A stretch of DNA of 64,000 bases from Hyphomicrobiales bacterium (GCA_900473205.1 UCLB01000035.1:8543-72542); one strand, 5' to 3'. Positions 1-9,080 are shown, counted from the stretch's first letter. A program made the numbers and translations. The notes: generated by a model not told the origin, from the letters alone.

Positions 1-141
1 TCCTGAGCTTGTCGAAGGAGTGGGAGAGAAAGCGATTTCAGCATCTTAGCTTTAGCTAAGTGCTAGAAATTGCAAGTGTGGGGTCCACTCACGACCTCCA
101 AGATTTCGAAGGCATGCATATGCCGACAGGGAGATGAGAAA

Positions 142-1350
142 ATGACTGACGTATACATTTATGACCACGTCCGCACCCCGCGCGGGCGCGGCAAGAAGGA
201 TGGTTCACTGCACGAAGTGCCGTCCGTTCGCTTGGCCGCCAAGACGCTGGAAGCCATCCGCGACCGCAATGGACTGGATACCGCAACCGTTGATGACATC
301 ATCATGGGCTGCGTCGATCCGGTCATGGATGCCGGTGCGGTCATCGCCAAGGGTGCGGCTTTCGAAGCCGATTATTCCACCAAGGCGCCGGGCATGCAGA
401 TTTCGCGCTTCTGCGCTTCGGGTCTGGATGCCATCAACTTCGCAGCCGGTAAGGTTGCAGCAGGCGCTGACGATATCGTCATCGCAGGTGGTGTAGAAAG
501 CATGTCGCGCGTCGGCATGGGCATGTCCGGCGGTGCCTGGTACATGGACCCATCGGTCAGCTTTCCGGCTTACTTCATGCCGCAGGGCGTGTCCGCCGAT
601 CTCATCGCCACCAAATACGGTTTCAGCCGCGATGACGTCGATGCCTTTGCCGTGGAAAGCCAGAAGCGCGCCGCCCACGCCTGGGAAAACGGCTACTTCA
701 AGAACTCCGTCATTCCGGTCAAAGACCAGAACGGCATCACCATTCTCGACCGCGACGAACACATGCGCCCCGGCACGGACATGCAGGCGCTCGCCTCGCT
801 CAACGCATCCTTCCAGATGCCGGGCGAAATGGGTGGCTTCGAAGCCGTCGGCATCATGGCCCACCCGGAAGTGGAACGCATCAACTACGTCCACCATGCA
901 GGCAACTCGTCAGGCATCGTCGATGGTGCTGCTGCTGTTCTGGTTGGCTCCAAGGCTGGCGGCGAAAGCATGGGCCTGAAACCCCGCGCCCGCATCCGCT
1001 CCTTTGCCAATATCGGCTCCGACCCGGCTTTGATGCTGACCGGCCCGGTTGATGTTACCGAGAAGCTGCTGGCGAAAACCGGCATGTCGATTGCCGATAT
1101 CGACCTCTTCGAACTCAACGAAGCCTTCGCCGCCGTCGTGCTGCGTTACCTTCAGGCCTTCGACATCAGCCACGACAAGATGAACGTCAATGGCGGCGCG
1201 ATTGCCATGGGCCACCCGCTGGGCGCCACCGGCGCGATGATACTCGGCACGGTTCTGGACGAACTGGAACGCCGCGATCTCAACACCGCACTGGTCACGC
1301 TCTGCATCGGTGCGGGCATGGGCACGGCAACGGTTATCGAGCGGGTTTGA
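142..1350 (+). CDS. fadA: acetyl-CoA C-acyltransferase (thiolase)
   Basis: A 402-residue thiolase, the last step of fatty-acid beta-oxidation: cleavage of 3-ketoacyl-CoA by CoA in the cytoplasm. Thiolase landmarks are visible: the acylated Cys91 in [11 protein letters not shown], the NEAFA motif, the [15 protein letters not shown] histidine loop and the second catalytic Cys in CIGAGMGTA near the C-terminus. I chose the ATG at 142, after an AGGGAGATGAG ribosome site, because the 24 codons upstream do not resemble thiolase. It lies 190 bp upstream of fadB on the same strand, the usual pairing for the trifunctional complex. It could be named an acetyl-CoA acetyltransferase; length and motifs do not settle chain-length preference. 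Confidence 0.9.
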   Translation: MTDVYIYDHVRTPRGRGKKDGSLHEVPSVRLAAKTLEAIRDRNGLDTATVDDIIMGCVDPVMDAGAVIAKGAAFEADYSTKAPGMQISRFCASGLDAINFAAGKVAAGADDIVIAGGVESMSRVGMGMSGGAWYMDPSVSFPAYFMPQGVSADLIATKYGFSRDDVDAFAVESQKRAAHAWENGYFKNSVIPVKDQNGITILDRDEHMRPGTDMQALASLNASFQMPGEMGGFEAVGIMAHPEVERINYVHHAGNSSGIVDGAAAVLVGSKAGGESMGLKPRARIRSFANIGSDPALMLTGPVDVTEKLLAKTGMSIADIDLFELNEAFAAVVLRYLQAFDISHDKMNVNGGAIAMGHPLGATGAMILGTVLDELERRDLNTALVTLCIGAGMGTATVIERV

Positions 1351-1375
1351 ATGCGTAACGCCGCTGCCCTTACTT

Positions 1376-1489
1376 CCGTCATCCCGGCCTTGAGCCGGGA
1401 TCCAGCAGCGCCGCGTCTGCGGCGCGAAAGGGTTCTTTGACGCGACAGACGTCGCGTCACTGGATTCCGGCTCAAGGCCGGAATGACGG
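1376..1489. repeat. intergenic palindromic repeat element between fadA and fadB
   Basis: Two 30-bp arms (1376-1405 and 1460-1489) are near-perfect inverted copies of each other. They enclose two smaller GC-rich hairpins (about 1408-1425 and 1440-1458). The unit fills most of the fadA-fadB gap. It looks like the dispersed palindromic elements known from rhizobial intergenic regions, though I cannot assign a named family. Transcribed, it would form a large branched hairpin that could set relative fadA and fadB mRNA levels. Confidence 0.7.
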
Positions 1490-1539
1490 TGAGAGACAGG
1501 CAGACGGCATCGAGAAATTCAGGGAAGAGGAATCCCACT

Positions 1540-3756
1540 ATGAGCACTTACACCAATTTCACGGTCGAAACAGACGCAGACGGCATTGCCCTCGTTACCT
1601 GGGACATGCCGGAAAAATCCATGAACGTCTTTACGGCGGAGGTCATGGAAGAGTTGAACGCGATCGTTGATGCGACGGTGGCGGATGCTGCGGTCAAGGG
1701 CGTGGTCTTCACCTCGGGCAAGAGCAGCTTTTCCGGCGGCGCGGACCTGTCGATGATCAAGTCCATGTTCTCCTTCTACAATGAAGAGAAGGCGAAGAAC
1801 CCGGATGAAGCGTCCAGGAAGCTGTTCGATCTCGTCGGCAAGATGAATGGCCTGTTCCGCAAGATCGAAACCAATGGCAAGCCCTGGGTTTCCGCCATCA
1901 ACGGCACCTGCATGGGTGGCGCGCTGGAACTGTCGCTGGCCTGCCACGGTCGTGTGGCCTCCAACGCCAAGAGCGTCAAGCTGGCGCTGCCCGAAATCAA
2001 GGTCGGTATCTTTCCCGGTGCCGGTGGTACGCAGCGCGTATCCCGTCTCACCGATGCGCAGTCGGCCCTCCAGATGATGACGACCGGCCAGTCGCTGACG
2101 GCAAGCCGCGCCAAGTCCATGAACCTCGTGCACCAGGTGGTCGAGCCGGATCAGCTGATCCCCGCTGCCAAGCAGATGATCAAGGACGGCCTGAAACCCG
2201 TTGCCCCATGGGATGAAAAGGGCTTCAAGGCCCCCGGCGGTGGCATCTGGACGCCTGCCGCAGCCCAGCTATGGCCCGCAGCCCCTGCTATCCTGCGCCG
2301 CGAAAGCGCTGGCAATTACCCTGCAGCACTCGCCATTCTGAAATGCGTTTACGAAGGCCTGCAATTGCCTTTCGACACCGCCTTGAAGGTCGAGCAGCGC
2401 TACTTCACGGAAATCCTTCGCTCGAAAGAAGCCTTCGCGATGATCCGCTCGCTGTTCATTTCCATGCAGGAACTGGGCAAGGGTGCTCGCCGTCCGGCGG
2501 GCCAGCCGAAGAGCGATCTGAAACATGTCGGCGTCGTCGGCGCTGGCTTCATGGGCGCGTCCATCGCCTACGTCACCGCCGTTGCCGGTCTCGACGTCAC
2601 CCTCATCGACCGCGATGACGAAGCCGCTGCCAAGGGCAAGGCCACCTGCGAAGGCCTGGTGAAGGACAGCGTTGGCAAGGGCCGCATGACGCAGGAAGAG
2701 GGTGCCGCCATACTCGCCCGCATCACGCCAAGCTCGGATTATGCCTCGCTCAAGACCGCAAACCTCGTCATCGAAGCCGTGTTCGAAGACCGCGATGTGA
2801 AGAAGGCCGTCATCGAAGCCGTGGAAGCCGTGCTGCCGGAAGGCGCGATTTTCGCCTCCAACACCTCCACTTTGCCCATCACCGGTCTCGCGCAAAACTC
2901 CAAGCGTCCAACCGATTTCATCGGCATTCACTTCTTCTCGCCGGTCGAAAAGATGATGCTGACGGAAGTTATCCTCGGCAAGGAAACGGGCGACAAGGCG
3001 CTGGCTGTAGCACTGGATTACGTCGCCAAGATCAAGAAGACGCCGATTGTCGTCAACGATACGCGCGGCTTCTTCGTCAATCGCTGCGTACTGCGTTACA
3101 TGGCCGAAAGCTATGACATGCTGATCGAAGGCGTGCCTGCGGCCATGATCGAAAACGCCGCGAAATTCGCCGGCATGCCTGTGGGACCACTGGCGCTGAA
3201 CGATGAAGTCGCCATCGACCTCTCCTACAAAATCCTCAAGGCCACCGTCGCCGACCTCGGTGAAAAGGCTGTCGATCCGCGCCATATGGAGCTGGTCAAG
3301 AAGATGGTGGAAGGCGAGGGCCGCTTTGGCCGCAAGAACGCCAAGGGCTTTTACGATTACCCGGCCAAGCCCGCGAAGAAGTCTCTCTGGCCCGGCCTGA
3401 AGGACCTCTATGCGCAGAAGAAGCCTGAGGATGTCGACATGGACGTGCTGAAACAGCGCTTCCTCGTCACCATCGCTCTGGAAGCGGCCCGCACAGTCGA
3501 GGAAGGCATCGTCACCGATCCGCGCGAGGCCGATGTCGGCTCCATCCTCGGCTTCGGCTTTGCGCCTTACACAGGCGGCGCGCTGTCCTATATCGATGGC
3601 ATGGGCGTGGCCAACTTCGTGGCACTGGCCGAAAAACTCAGCCAAACCTACGGACCGCACTTCAAGCCCACCCCGCTGCTGCAAGATATGGCCGCCAAGG
3701 GCGATACCTTCTACGGCCGGTTCGATCCCTATGGCGCTGCTGCAAAAGCCGCTTAA
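1540..3756 (+). CDS. fadB: bifunctional enoyl-CoA hydratase / 3-hydroxyacyl-CoA dehydrogenase
   Basis: A 738-residue multifunctional beta-oxidation enzyme. Residues 1-300 form a crotonase domain (oxyanion-hole motif SGGADLSM, then [15 protein letters not shown] and [10 protein letters not shown], which carry the catalytic-glutamate regions). From about residue 330 comes an NAD-binding hydroxyacyl-CoA dehydrogenase domain with the Rossmann loop [13 protein letters not shown], the signature [12 protein letters not shown] and the C-terminal helical domains. The ATG at 1540 follows GGGAAGAGG; the longer frame upstream reads through the palindromic repeat and is not credible. It pairs with fadA. 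FadJ is an alternative name; domain order is the same. Confidence 0.9.
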   Translation: MSTYTNFTVETDADGIALVTWDMPEKSMNVFTAEVMEELNAIVDATVADAAVKGVVFTSGKSSFSGGADLSMIKSMFSFYNEEKAKNPDEASRKLFDLVGKMNGLFRKIETNGKPWVSAINGTCMGGALELSLACHGRVASNAKSVKLALPEIKVGIFPGAGGTQRVSRLTDAQSALQMMTTGQSLTASRAKSMNLVHQVVEPDQLIPAAKQMIKDGLKPVAPWDEKGFKAPGGGIWTPAAAQLWPAAPAILRRESAGNYPAALAILKCVYEGLQLPFDTALKVEQRYFTEILRSKEAFAMIRSLFISMQELGKGARRPAGQPKSDLKHVGVVGAGFMGASIAYVTAVAGLDVTLIDRDDEAAAKGKATCEGLVKDSVGKGRMTQEEGAAILARITPSSDYASLKTANLVIEAVFEDRDVKKAVIEAVEAVLPEGAIFASNTSTLPITGLAQNSKRPTDFIGIHFFSPVEKMMLTEVILGKETGDKALAVALDYVAKIKKTPIVVNDTRGFFVNRCVLRYMAESYDMLIEGVPAAMIENAAKFAGMPVGPLALNDEVAIDLSYKILKATVADLGEKAVDPRHMELVKKMVEGEGRFGRKNAKGFYDYPAKPAKKSLWPGLKDLYAQKKPEDVDMDVLKQRFLVTIALEAARTVEEGIVTDPREADVGSILGFGFAPYTGGALSYIDGMGVANFVALAEKLSQTYGPHFKPTPLLQDMAAKGDTFYGRFDPYGAAAKAA

Positions 3757-3778
3757 GACCAAAATCACTCAACCATCA

Positions 3779-3803
3779 GCAGGCCCTTCGGGGCCTGTTT
3801 CTG
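3779..3803 (+). terminator. Rho-independent terminator of the fad operon
   Basis: A CAGGCCC-TTCG-GGGCCTG stem-loop with a stable tetraloop, followed by TTTCTGT, starts 22 bp after the fadB stop codon. Confidence 0.75.
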
Positions 3804-4040
3804 TATCTCGCGATGTCGATAGCAATCTGGAATTGCTTCATCGATGTATAATATAAAGGTTATAGAGACTTTTTACAGGAATGGTCGGCCTCTGGCCCGT
3901 TAACTTTGCTCTGAGCATTCTTCATTACTTGAGATTATTCTGATGACATAATAACGGCTTTTCCTTTATATCGAATTTGGCAACGGCTGGGGCACCATTG
4001 CCACCCAATCTTACGCGCCTCAATCCCAGAGGACTTTCCC

Positions 4041-4532
4041 ATGAAAAAAACCATTTTGGCCGCCGCCTTCGTGCTGGCGCCGTTTTTTGCACAAGCAGAA
4101 ACACTCAAGTTTCCCAGCGAAGCGCCCATAGCATCGGTCAAAATCCCTGATGATTGGGGCCCGAAGGAAACCGAAACCGGCATCGACGCCACTTCGCCTG
4201 ATGCTGCGATCTATTTCTCCATCGATGTTGCCAGCGACAAGACCATGGACAAGGTCATCGACGATGCCATCAAGTTTTTGACGGATAATGGCGTGGAAAT
4301 CGATGCCAGTTCGAAGTCCGATTCCGGCGATGTCGATATCAACGGCATGAGATTCGGCAGCATTGAATTCGATGGCAAGGATGAAGACGGCCCGGTTGAC
4401 GTTTCCCTCGGCTTCGCCTCGCCAAGAGAAGGTAAGATGCTGGTCGTGACCTATTGGGGTACGAAAGCCACACAGGATGCACACCACAAGGAACTGGTCA
4501 GCATTCTACAATCGCTGAAGCCAGTGAAATAA
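4041..4532 (+). CDS. small secreted protein of unknown function
   Basis: 163 residues with a clear Sec signal peptide (MKK, hydrophobic core, AQA cleavage near residue 19). The mature part is acidic (many Asp and Glu) and has no transmembrane segment or recognisable catalytic motif, so it is probably periplasmic. It is monocistronic: an intergenic region with a terminator precedes it and a strong terminator follows 37 bp after the stop. I do not recognise the family and give it no function. Confidence 0.8.
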   Translation: MKKTILAAAFVLAPFFAQAETLKFPSEAPIASVKIPDDWGPKETETGIDATSPDAAIYFSIDVASDKTMDKVIDDAIKFLTDNGVEIDASSKSDSGDVDINGMRFGSIEFDGKDEDGPVDVSLGFASPREGKMLVVTYWGTKATQDAHHKELVSILQSLKPVK

Positions 4533-4568
4533 CCCCTGCCGAAGGGTTCGATTTACATACCGTTCTGC

Positions 4569-4600
4569 AAAAGGCCCGTTGGCATGCAAGCGGGCCTTTT
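4569..4600 (+). terminator. Rho-independent terminator
   Basis: AAAAGGCCCG / CGGGCCTTTT inverted repeat with a 12-nt loop, just after the 163-residue secreted protein gene. The A and T runs on both sides allow it to work in either direction. Confidence 0.8.
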
Positions 4601-4722
4601 GATTTTGCCTCCCAGATTGAACGGAACGCTGCATCCTTTTCTCGCGTCCCGCGTTTGCAGACTATCCATCCAGGCCGTGGTGTTCGCGGCTTCATCACGC
4701 GTTTATGCGAGAGGAAAATTGA

Positions 4723-5130
4723 ATGAGGGCGCCGGTACGTTCCCATGGTTTCGACAAACCATCCGACCTTGAAGACGAACTTTCTGAACTGGAAGACGAT
4801 ATGAGCACAACACCCAGAAAGCCCGCCGCCCGCGCCAAAGCTCCCGAAAAGAAGACCATTGACGCGTCGCTGCGCCAGGAAGTCGAAGAGCTTCGTGAGC
4901 AGATCGATGCTATCCGCAAGGACGTAGAAAAGCTTCAGGCCGCACAATCCTCCCGCAAAGCCCAGCCGCAACAGTCACGCCACAGCGCGGATGTCGCAAA
5001 CTGGCTCCCCGTCGTCCGCTCGGTCGCAATCACCTCACTCGCAGGCCGCATTTTTGCCTCGTCCCCCATCATGGCGCTTCTGGTCGCAGCAGTGCCTTTC
5101 GCGCTGGGGCTCTCCGCCGGATCGAAGTGA
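4723..5130 (+). CDS. coiled-coil membrane-anchored protein of unknown function
   Basis: 135 residues: an acidic N-terminus, a basic Ala/Pro/Lys stretch (about 30-45), a predicted coiled coil (about 48-76, EVEELREQIDAIRKDVEKLQ) and one C-terminal hydrophobic segment (about 105-130). The layout resembles DUF883/ElaB-like inner-membrane anchored proteins, but I see no decisive motif. The start at 4723 has GAGAGG upstream; a second in-frame ATG at 4801 is possible. It is the last chromosomal gene before the tRNA that hosts the prophage. Confidence 0.65.
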   Translation: MRAPVRSHGFDKPSDLEDELSELEDDMSTTPRKPAARAKAPEKKTIDASLRQEVEELREQIDAIRKDVEKLQAAQSSRKAQPQQSRHSADVANWLPVVRSVAITSLAGRIFASSPIMALLVAAVPFALGLSAGSK

Positions 5131-5484
5131 TACGCTTCATCATTTTGGCGACACGTTTATGGTCGTTGACGTACAGACCATCTAACATGCTGGGAAAGTC
5201 GCAACGTAGCACGTCGCATCCTTAGGTGCCCGTAAGGGCCTCGAAGGATGAAGTTTTCTACTTTGCACCATCTTGTCCGGAGAAAGTTTCAGGCTCACAT
5301 TGCACCATCTCGCCATGAGCGAAGACGCCGGCAACAACCATCCACAGGCGCTTCAAAAAAACTGTCAAAAAAGTTTCGTCAAGCGCTTGCCATGGCCGAA
5401 CAAGATGTTATAACCCCGCTCACTTCCGGGGCAGCAAGCTTCTCCGGCGCTTACCAAAAGCGATGGTTCGTCAGAGCCTGAAGT
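5131..5484. other. intergenic region upstream of tRNA-Phe
   Basis: 354 bp without a convincing gene. A 77-codon frame (5248-5481) has basic, low-complexity composition and no ribosome site, so I do not call it. The only functional signal I see is the promoter-like pair described separately at 5387-5414. Confidence 0.5.
5387..5414 (+). promoter_or_regulatory. probable sigma-70 type promoter of tRNA-Phe
   Basis: TTGCCA (5387-5392), a 16-bp spacer and TATAAC (5409-5414), about 70 bp upstream of the mature tRNA 5' end. This fits a constitutive housekeeping promoter with a short leader. Confidence 0.45.
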
Positions 5485-5560
5485 GCCCGAATAGCTCAGT
5501 TGGTAGAGCAGCGGATTGAAAATCCGCGTGTCGGTGGTTCAAATCCGCCTTCGGGCACCA
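5485..5560 (+). tRNA. tRNA-Phe (anticodon GAA)
   Basis: 76 nt folding as a full cloverleaf: acceptor GCCCGAA with TTCGGGC, D-stem GCTC/GAGC, anticodon stem GCGGA/TCCGC with loop TTGAAAA (GAA at 5518-5520), T-stem GGTGG/CCGCC with loop TTCAAAT, discriminator A and an encoded CCA end. The prophage integrated into its 3' half: the anticodon arm through CCA is duplicated at the far end of the element, and this copy keeps the intact gene. Confidence 0.97.
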
Positions 5561-5564
5561 TTTT
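5511..5564. repeat. attL core (54-bp direct repeat, tRNA side)
   Basis: Identical to 35114-35167. It begins at the anticodon stem of tRNA-Phe and runs 4 bp past CCA. Beyond position 5564 the two copies diverge. Confidence 0.95.
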
Positions 5565-5619
5565 ATCTCCTTGATATCGTTGATTTTTATGGTGTTTTGC
5601 AGTTTTACTGCTTCACGTC

Positions 5620-5648
5620 TCTAGACAGTCTTTTTCTATTTTCTAGAC
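5620..5648. promoter_or_regulatory. putative integrase arm-type sites, left end
   Basis: Two copies of TCTAGAC (5620-5626 and 5642-5648), the second inside the last codons of the integrase gene. Two more copies lie just inside the right end (35024-35030 and 35065-35071). Placement at both ends, within 55-140 bp of each core repeat, is what lambda-type arm sites would show. This is inferred; binding is untested. Confidence 0.5.
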
Positions 5649-6694
5649 ACTTTCGTTCGTCGCCTGTTCACTTCGGCACTGAATGCGTCGACCGTTTCCG
5701 TCATGTTTTTGCTCATGTCGGCTCGCCTTGAATAGTGCTTCGCCATGGCCTCTGTCTTCTGTCCGAGCATGTTTGCGATGGTCGCTGGATCCTTGCCCAT
5801 CTCACGAAGGATGGTAGCCACTGTGTGCCGCAGTCCCTTGAGGGTTAAGCCTGGCTGAATGGTTCCAGCTTCCTCGAGCTTGGTCTTGAGTCGGTGCCAA
5901 TTTGTGCTGAAGCCGTTGTAGGTCCAAGGCTTGCCGTAGCTATTGGCACAAAGTGTCATGGCGTCGTGCTCGGGAGACGCCGCCATCACGTCCCTGACTG
6001 GCTGGGGCATCGGCATCCAGACGGGTACTCCTGTCTTGCCTCGGCGGGTGTCGATCATGCCATCAGAGACGGCCGTGCGTGGCAGCCTGAGTGCGTCCTG
6101 TGGATCAAGGCCACAGTACATCATCAGCGCTATTGGCAAGCGCATGTGCTCGGCCAGCGCACCTTCAACCACGTCGCGCTCATCGTCTGTCCATGGGCGA
6201 TTGGCTTCCGCGGCATCTTTTGTCTTCCGAACCCGCTTCACTTTCGTGACAGGATTTACGGTCGCCATTTCCATCTCGATCGCGTGCTCGAACAAAATGG
6301 ATAGGACTGTCAGCGTGTAGTTGGCGAACTTGCGCTTTTTTTGCTCGAATACTTTGTCGCGCAGACGAGAGAGCGAACCATGGGTGAGGTCCGTTAAAGG
6401 CGAGTCGGCGAGCTTCTGAAGATAGTCCAAGACTTTCTGATAGTCTGAGCGTGTGCGCCCAGCCAGTGACTTGAACCCTGCCGAGCTACGATATGACGTG
6501 ATCAGGGCACCTAGAGTGCCGGCCTTCGCTTTCACTTCAGTGAGGCCTGCGTTAAGGGCGGCAAGCTCCACGAAGAACTCGGGCGAACCAAACTCGGCGG
6601 TGATCCGCTTGCCCGTCTTACGATGGTAGGCGTACCACTTGTCAGTTTTTGGCTCGTGATAGCGTTTCACGCCCTTAACGCGCACTATGGTCAT
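5636..6694 (-). CDS. int: tyrosine recombinase (prophage integrase)
   Basis: 352 residues: an N-terminal arm-binding region, a SAM-like core-binding domain (about 60-165) and a C-terminal catalytic domain. The nucleophile region is KHYSRRADM, the second-arginine box is LKGLRHTVATILREMG and the beta-hairpin lysine is in RRGKTG. Where most family members have GLRxxEL, this protein reads GLDPQDAL; HxxR is KxxR; and the third-box histidine is Gln (LGQKTEAMAKHY). I recall the same wording in other rhizobial integrases, so it is probably subfamily-specific rather than damage. Its start overlaps the excisionase-like gene by 4 bp (ATGA). It is next to attL, as expected. Confidence 0.93.
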   Translation of the reverse strand: MTIVRVKGVKRYHEPKTDKWYAYHRKTGKRITAEFGSPEFFVELAALNAGLTEVKAKAGTLGALITSYRSSAGFKSLAGRTRSDYQKVLDYLQKLADSPLTDLTHGSLSRLRDKVFEQKKRKFANYTLTVLSILFEHAIEMEMATVNPVTKVKRVRKTKDAAEANRPWTDDERDVVEGALAEHMRLPIALMMYCGLDPQDALRLPRTAVSDGMIDTRRGKTGVPVWMPMPQPVRDVMAASPEHDAMTLCANSYGKPWTYNGFSTNWHRLKTKLEEAGTIQPGLTLKGLRHTVATILREMGKDPATIANMLGQKTEAMAKHYSRRADMSKNMTETVDAFSAEVNRRRTKVSRK

Positions 6695-6936
6695 AACATC
6701 TCCATCAACTCATCAAATTTCGAAATCGGTGATGAACCGCCGTCCTTGAAGCCATCTATCCACTTGTCTATGTCCCGCACGTCGTAGCGGAGCATCCTAG
6801 CTCCGTCCCCTAAAGCGATGGGGCGGACAGGACATGCCGCGCCAAATGTCGAGACAGCCAAGCCGCAATATTGCGCGGCTTGGCTTTTTGTTAAAAGCCT
6901 CTGAGGAAAGTTGTCGTTGGCCGCTCTTCTGGTCAT
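6691..6936 (-). CDS. excisionase-like MerR/AlpA-type DNA-binding protein
   Basis: 81 residues with a winged-helix-type start: LLTKSQAAQYCGLAVSTF, then a basic wing and a W near residue 59, the layout of AlpA/Xis-type helix-turn-helix proteins. It overlaps the integrase start (ATGA) and is itself overlapped by the preceding gene, so integrase and this protein are translationally coupled. Likely role: direct recombination toward excision. Its N-terminus carries the ANDN motif (residues 6-9) seen in many proteins of this element. Confidence 0.7.
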   Translation of the reverse strand: MTRRAANDNFPQRLLTKSQAAQYCGLAVSTFGAACPVRPIALGDGARMLRYDVRDIDKWIDGFKDGGSSPISKFDELMEML

Positions 6937-7823
6937 GGGGTGACCTGCTTGGCGTCAGGATAGGCGCAACCGTCATCGCAGTTGTAACCGTCACAGTCAG
7001 GGCAACGTGCCTCTCCCTGCTTGGTGGCGGGTGCTGCGGCGGCAAACTCATCGGTCCACGGCAAAAAGACTTGAGGAATTCGCGTTAGCGGCATCCAGCA
7101 AAGAGGCTCTGATTTGATGTCTGCAGCGTTGCTCCACTCGCCCATCATGAATGCACCTTGCAGGGCATAGACAAAGCAGTCTGACTTGACTGCCAGAAGG
7201 CAATGCTTGCCATCCTTCGGCGCGCTATCCATGCTCTGCCACCCCGCCACGTCCTGCACCTGTGCGGAGAGGGCTGAGCGAATGCGGGCCTCGTAGTCGG
7301 CTTGGGCGGCGGCTTTGGCTTCATCGAGCGTACTGAATGACTTCCGTTGATAGTCAAATTTGCCATTTCGCTCGGTGATGTAATAAGATTGATTAATGGC
7401 GTTTGTGGCTTTCAACCCGGGGATATCATCTCGCTCACCCAAAACAATCCTGTCCCACTCCAAATCCTTCACGGCAAGGGATGGCGCGGGAGGGGCGGCG
7501 TAGAGCTTCGTCCCAATGGGTACTTTGTGAATAGGCCCAAAGAACTTTACATCACGCCCAAAAGGAAGTTCCGCCGCAGGGGTGTTGGCTTCTACGATCT
7601 CGGCCACCGGCTCCGCGTCCGTCGATAGTGCGGCTTCAAGGGCCGACACTGCAGCATGAGCCCGTCGGACATGGCCGAACGTCATCTCCAAGTCGCCCTC
7701 GAGTGTTGAGCCCACGCTTTCCTCGTCTGGGTCAGACATAACCAGTGCGCCAGTGTCTTTGGCGACAATGGTCACTAGCGCTTCCAAGTCTTCCAGCGCC
7801 TTCTTGATTGCCTCCACCATCAT
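6933..7823 (-). CDS. phage protein of unknown function with C-terminal Cys cluster
   Basis: 296 residues. The N-terminal 70 residues are helical. A central W-x-S-M-x-S-A-P-K-D-G segment resembles small phage proteins of the DUF551 kind. The C-terminus has a CPDCDGYNCDDGC cluster that could bind zinc. It overlaps its neighbours by 4 bp on each side within the leftward operon. Function unknown; it looks like a composite of modules common in rhizobial phages. Confidence 0.65.
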   Translation of the reverse strand: MMVEAIKKALEDLEALVTIVAKDTGALVMSDPDEESVGSTLEGDLEMTFGHVRRAHAAVSALEAALSTDAEPVAEIVEANTPAAELPFGRDVKFFGPIHKVPIGTKLYAAPPAPSLAVKDLEWDRIVLGERDDIPGLKATNAINQSYYITERNGKFDYQRKSFSTLDEAKAAAQADYEARIRSALSAQVQDVAGWQSMDSAPKDGKHCLLAVKSDCFVYALQGAFMMGEWSNAADIKSEPLCWMPLTRIPQVFLPWTDEFAAAAPATKQGEARCPDCDGYNCDDGCAYPDAKQVTP

Positions 7824-8035
7824 CTTCTCCCCGAATTATCATTCGCCGGCACCAGCGCACGCAGCGCCGAGGCGATCACACGGTTGCGGCTGGTGTGCCG
7901 ACGCTCATGCCAGCGCGCTACAGCATCGGCGACGCTTGGCGAAAGGCTGGCTGGAAGGTTGGCAATCACCTCCAAGCCGTCGCCGCTGTACGGGGGAGGG
8001 GTGTAGGACGTGGCCTTGTATGGTTCTCTTCTCAT
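7820..8035 (-). CDS. small basic phage protein
   Basis: 71 residues, with AGGAG upstream of the start. The middle (SPSVADAVARWHERRHTSRN) is a likely ribbon-helix-helix or helical DNA-binding segment. The C-terminus ends in VPANDNSGRR, one of the recurring ANDN motifs, here spelled with GCG-AAT-GAT-AAT codons. It overlaps the next gene of the operon. Function unknown. Confidence 0.6.
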   Translation of the reverse strand: MRREPYKATSYTPPPYSGDGLEVIANLPASLSPSVADAVARWHERRHTSRNRVIASALRALVPANDNSGRR

Positions 8036-8062
8036 GGTGGTCTCCTGTGGTGTGGTGGCGGT

Positions 8063-8476
8063 TTATTGCTGGTCGGTCGGCGTGCCGTCGCACCATTCGC
8101 GAAGCGCCCAAGCGACGACGGCTATCTTGTGTTCATGTTGCGGCTCAAAGGAGCCCATCAAAGACCTGACAGCCGTCATGGCTTTGATTCCATCTACTCC
8201 AGGCTTGAATGAGAGCCCAAAATCATTGAGCTTTCCGCCTCGAAAGAAGATCTTGCTTGCGACGCGTTCAAAGGAAGGGTGCATAGGGTGGTTTGGAACA
8301 TCTGCCGCGCTCGGATAGTCCGATCGCTTGGCTCCAAATGAGGCATCAAGGCCGTCGAAGTCACGGAATGTGTGATCGCCAAGCCTCAAAGGCGGAGTGT
8401 CTGTCGGTTTGGACTTAGACTTATCCAAGTATGCAGCCATGCGAACAGCCGCCGCTAATTTCTTCTGCTTTCCCAT
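8063..8476 (-). CDS. hypothetical phage protein
   Basis: 137 residues, ribosome site GAGGAT upstream. Basic N-terminus, no signal peptide or membrane segment, one His-Pro rich stretch (NHPMHPSFERV). It lies in the leftward operon under the 9081-9110 promoter. I do not recognise the family. Confidence 0.6.
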   Translation of the reverse strand: MGKQKKLAAAVRMAAYLDKSKSKPTDTPPLRLGDHTFRDFDGLDASFGAKRSDYPSAADVPNHPMHPSFERVASKIFFRGGKLNDFGLSFKPGVDGIKAMTAVRSLMGSFEPQHEHKIAVVAWALREWCDGTPTDQQ

Positions 8477-8486
8477 GCCTATATCC

Positions 8487-8621
8487 TCAATAAGCCCAGA
8501 TCAGCACGGACGTGACGAACAGCGATATCGCCAGAAAACCGGCAATGTCCTGCATCAGCTGTTTGTGCTCGAAAAGGATGATGTTCTGCACGGTCGGCGT
8601 CTGCGCCGCAGCCACGCTCAT
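8487..8621 (-). CDS. 44-residue single-pass membrane protein
   Basis: A short gene with a good ribosome site (GGAGG, 8 nt spacing). The protein starts MSVAAAQTPTVQNIILFEHK and ends with one hydrophobic helix (IAGFLAISLFVTSVLIWAY). Its ATG overlaps the stop of an upstream small frame (ATGA), and the 137-residue gene starts 11 bp after its stop. Small membrane proteins in a repressor-controlled operon are often superinfection or lysis modulators; that role is only inferred. Confidence 0.55.
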   Translation of the reverse strand: MSVAAAQTPTVQNIILFEHKQLMQDIAGFLAISLFVTSVLIWAY

Positions 8622-8737
8622 TCGCCAGCCTCCAGCCGCATGGGCGCAACCTGACCGCAGACCGAGAGAATGTCGTAGGTGCCGCCATGCTCGTGAAACA
8701 GGCGGGCAGCTTCTGTCAACCCAAGCGATGATCGCAA
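8618..8737 (-). CDS. possible 39-residue leader gene of the leftward operon
   Basis: An open frame ending in the ATGA overlap with the 44-residue membrane protein gene. A TTG at 8737 would give a 39-residue product containing EAARLFHEHGGTYDILSVCG. No strong ribosome site is visible. A GGGAGC/GCTCCC hairpin with a following T-rich run (about 8741-8768) lies just upstream and could attenuate the operon. The overlap is the main support. Confidence 0.3.
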   Translation of the reverse strand: MRSSLGLTEAARLFHEHGGTYDILSVCGQVAPMRLEAGE

Positions 8738-8867
8738 GAAGAAGACGGGAGCATGAGGCTCCCGCGCCAAGAAGAAGATGGCGGCCTATGACCGGGCCGC
8801 CTTGATAGGCTCGCAGGGATGCGGGCCATTTTGCATTTTATAGGGACACTAAAAAAGGGAGGCCGGA

Positions 8868-8984
8868 ATGAGAAACTCTTCAAACCACATACTGGATTTC
8901 CTAACGTCGCCGGCGAAAGCCTGTGGCGTTTTCGTCGTTCCTTACAAAACGAAAAGGGGCGTAATGAGCCGGCACCACCCGTAA
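8868..8984 (+). CDS. possible 38-residue peptide gene
   Basis: ATG preceded by GGGAGG at good spacing, 38 codons, no recognised motif. It lies in the otherwise empty stretch between the leftward operon and its promoter (8738-9080), on the opposite strand. The ribosome site is the only support, so it may be chance. Confidence 0.22.
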   Translation: MRNSSNHILDFLTSPAKACGVFVVPYKTKRGVMSRHHP

Positions 8985-9080
8985 CTCCGCCCCTCTCTCG
9001 TACTAACGCGCCGAGGAGACCTTCGCCGTAAGGCGGGATCAAAGCACGCGTTCCATATCCGACACCACATCGGACGACTG

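Noticed and set aside
1-20. CTTCGACAAGCTCAGGA-type word (reverse complement) at the window start
   Set aside because: A word seen dispersed in many bacterial genomes; a single copy at the edge supports no feature.
2269-3768. 499-codon open frame opposite fadB
   Set aside because: Shadow of the high-GC third positions of fadB; no recognised protein sequence or ribosome site.
5248-5481. 77-codon frame upstream of tRNA-Phe
   Set aside because: Basic low-complexity product, no ribosome site, overlaps the tRNA promoter.
8716-9042. 108-codon minus-strand frame in the gap before the leftward promoter
   Set aside because: No ribosome site, no recognisable protein pattern, and it would overlap the small 38-codon frame with a better site.
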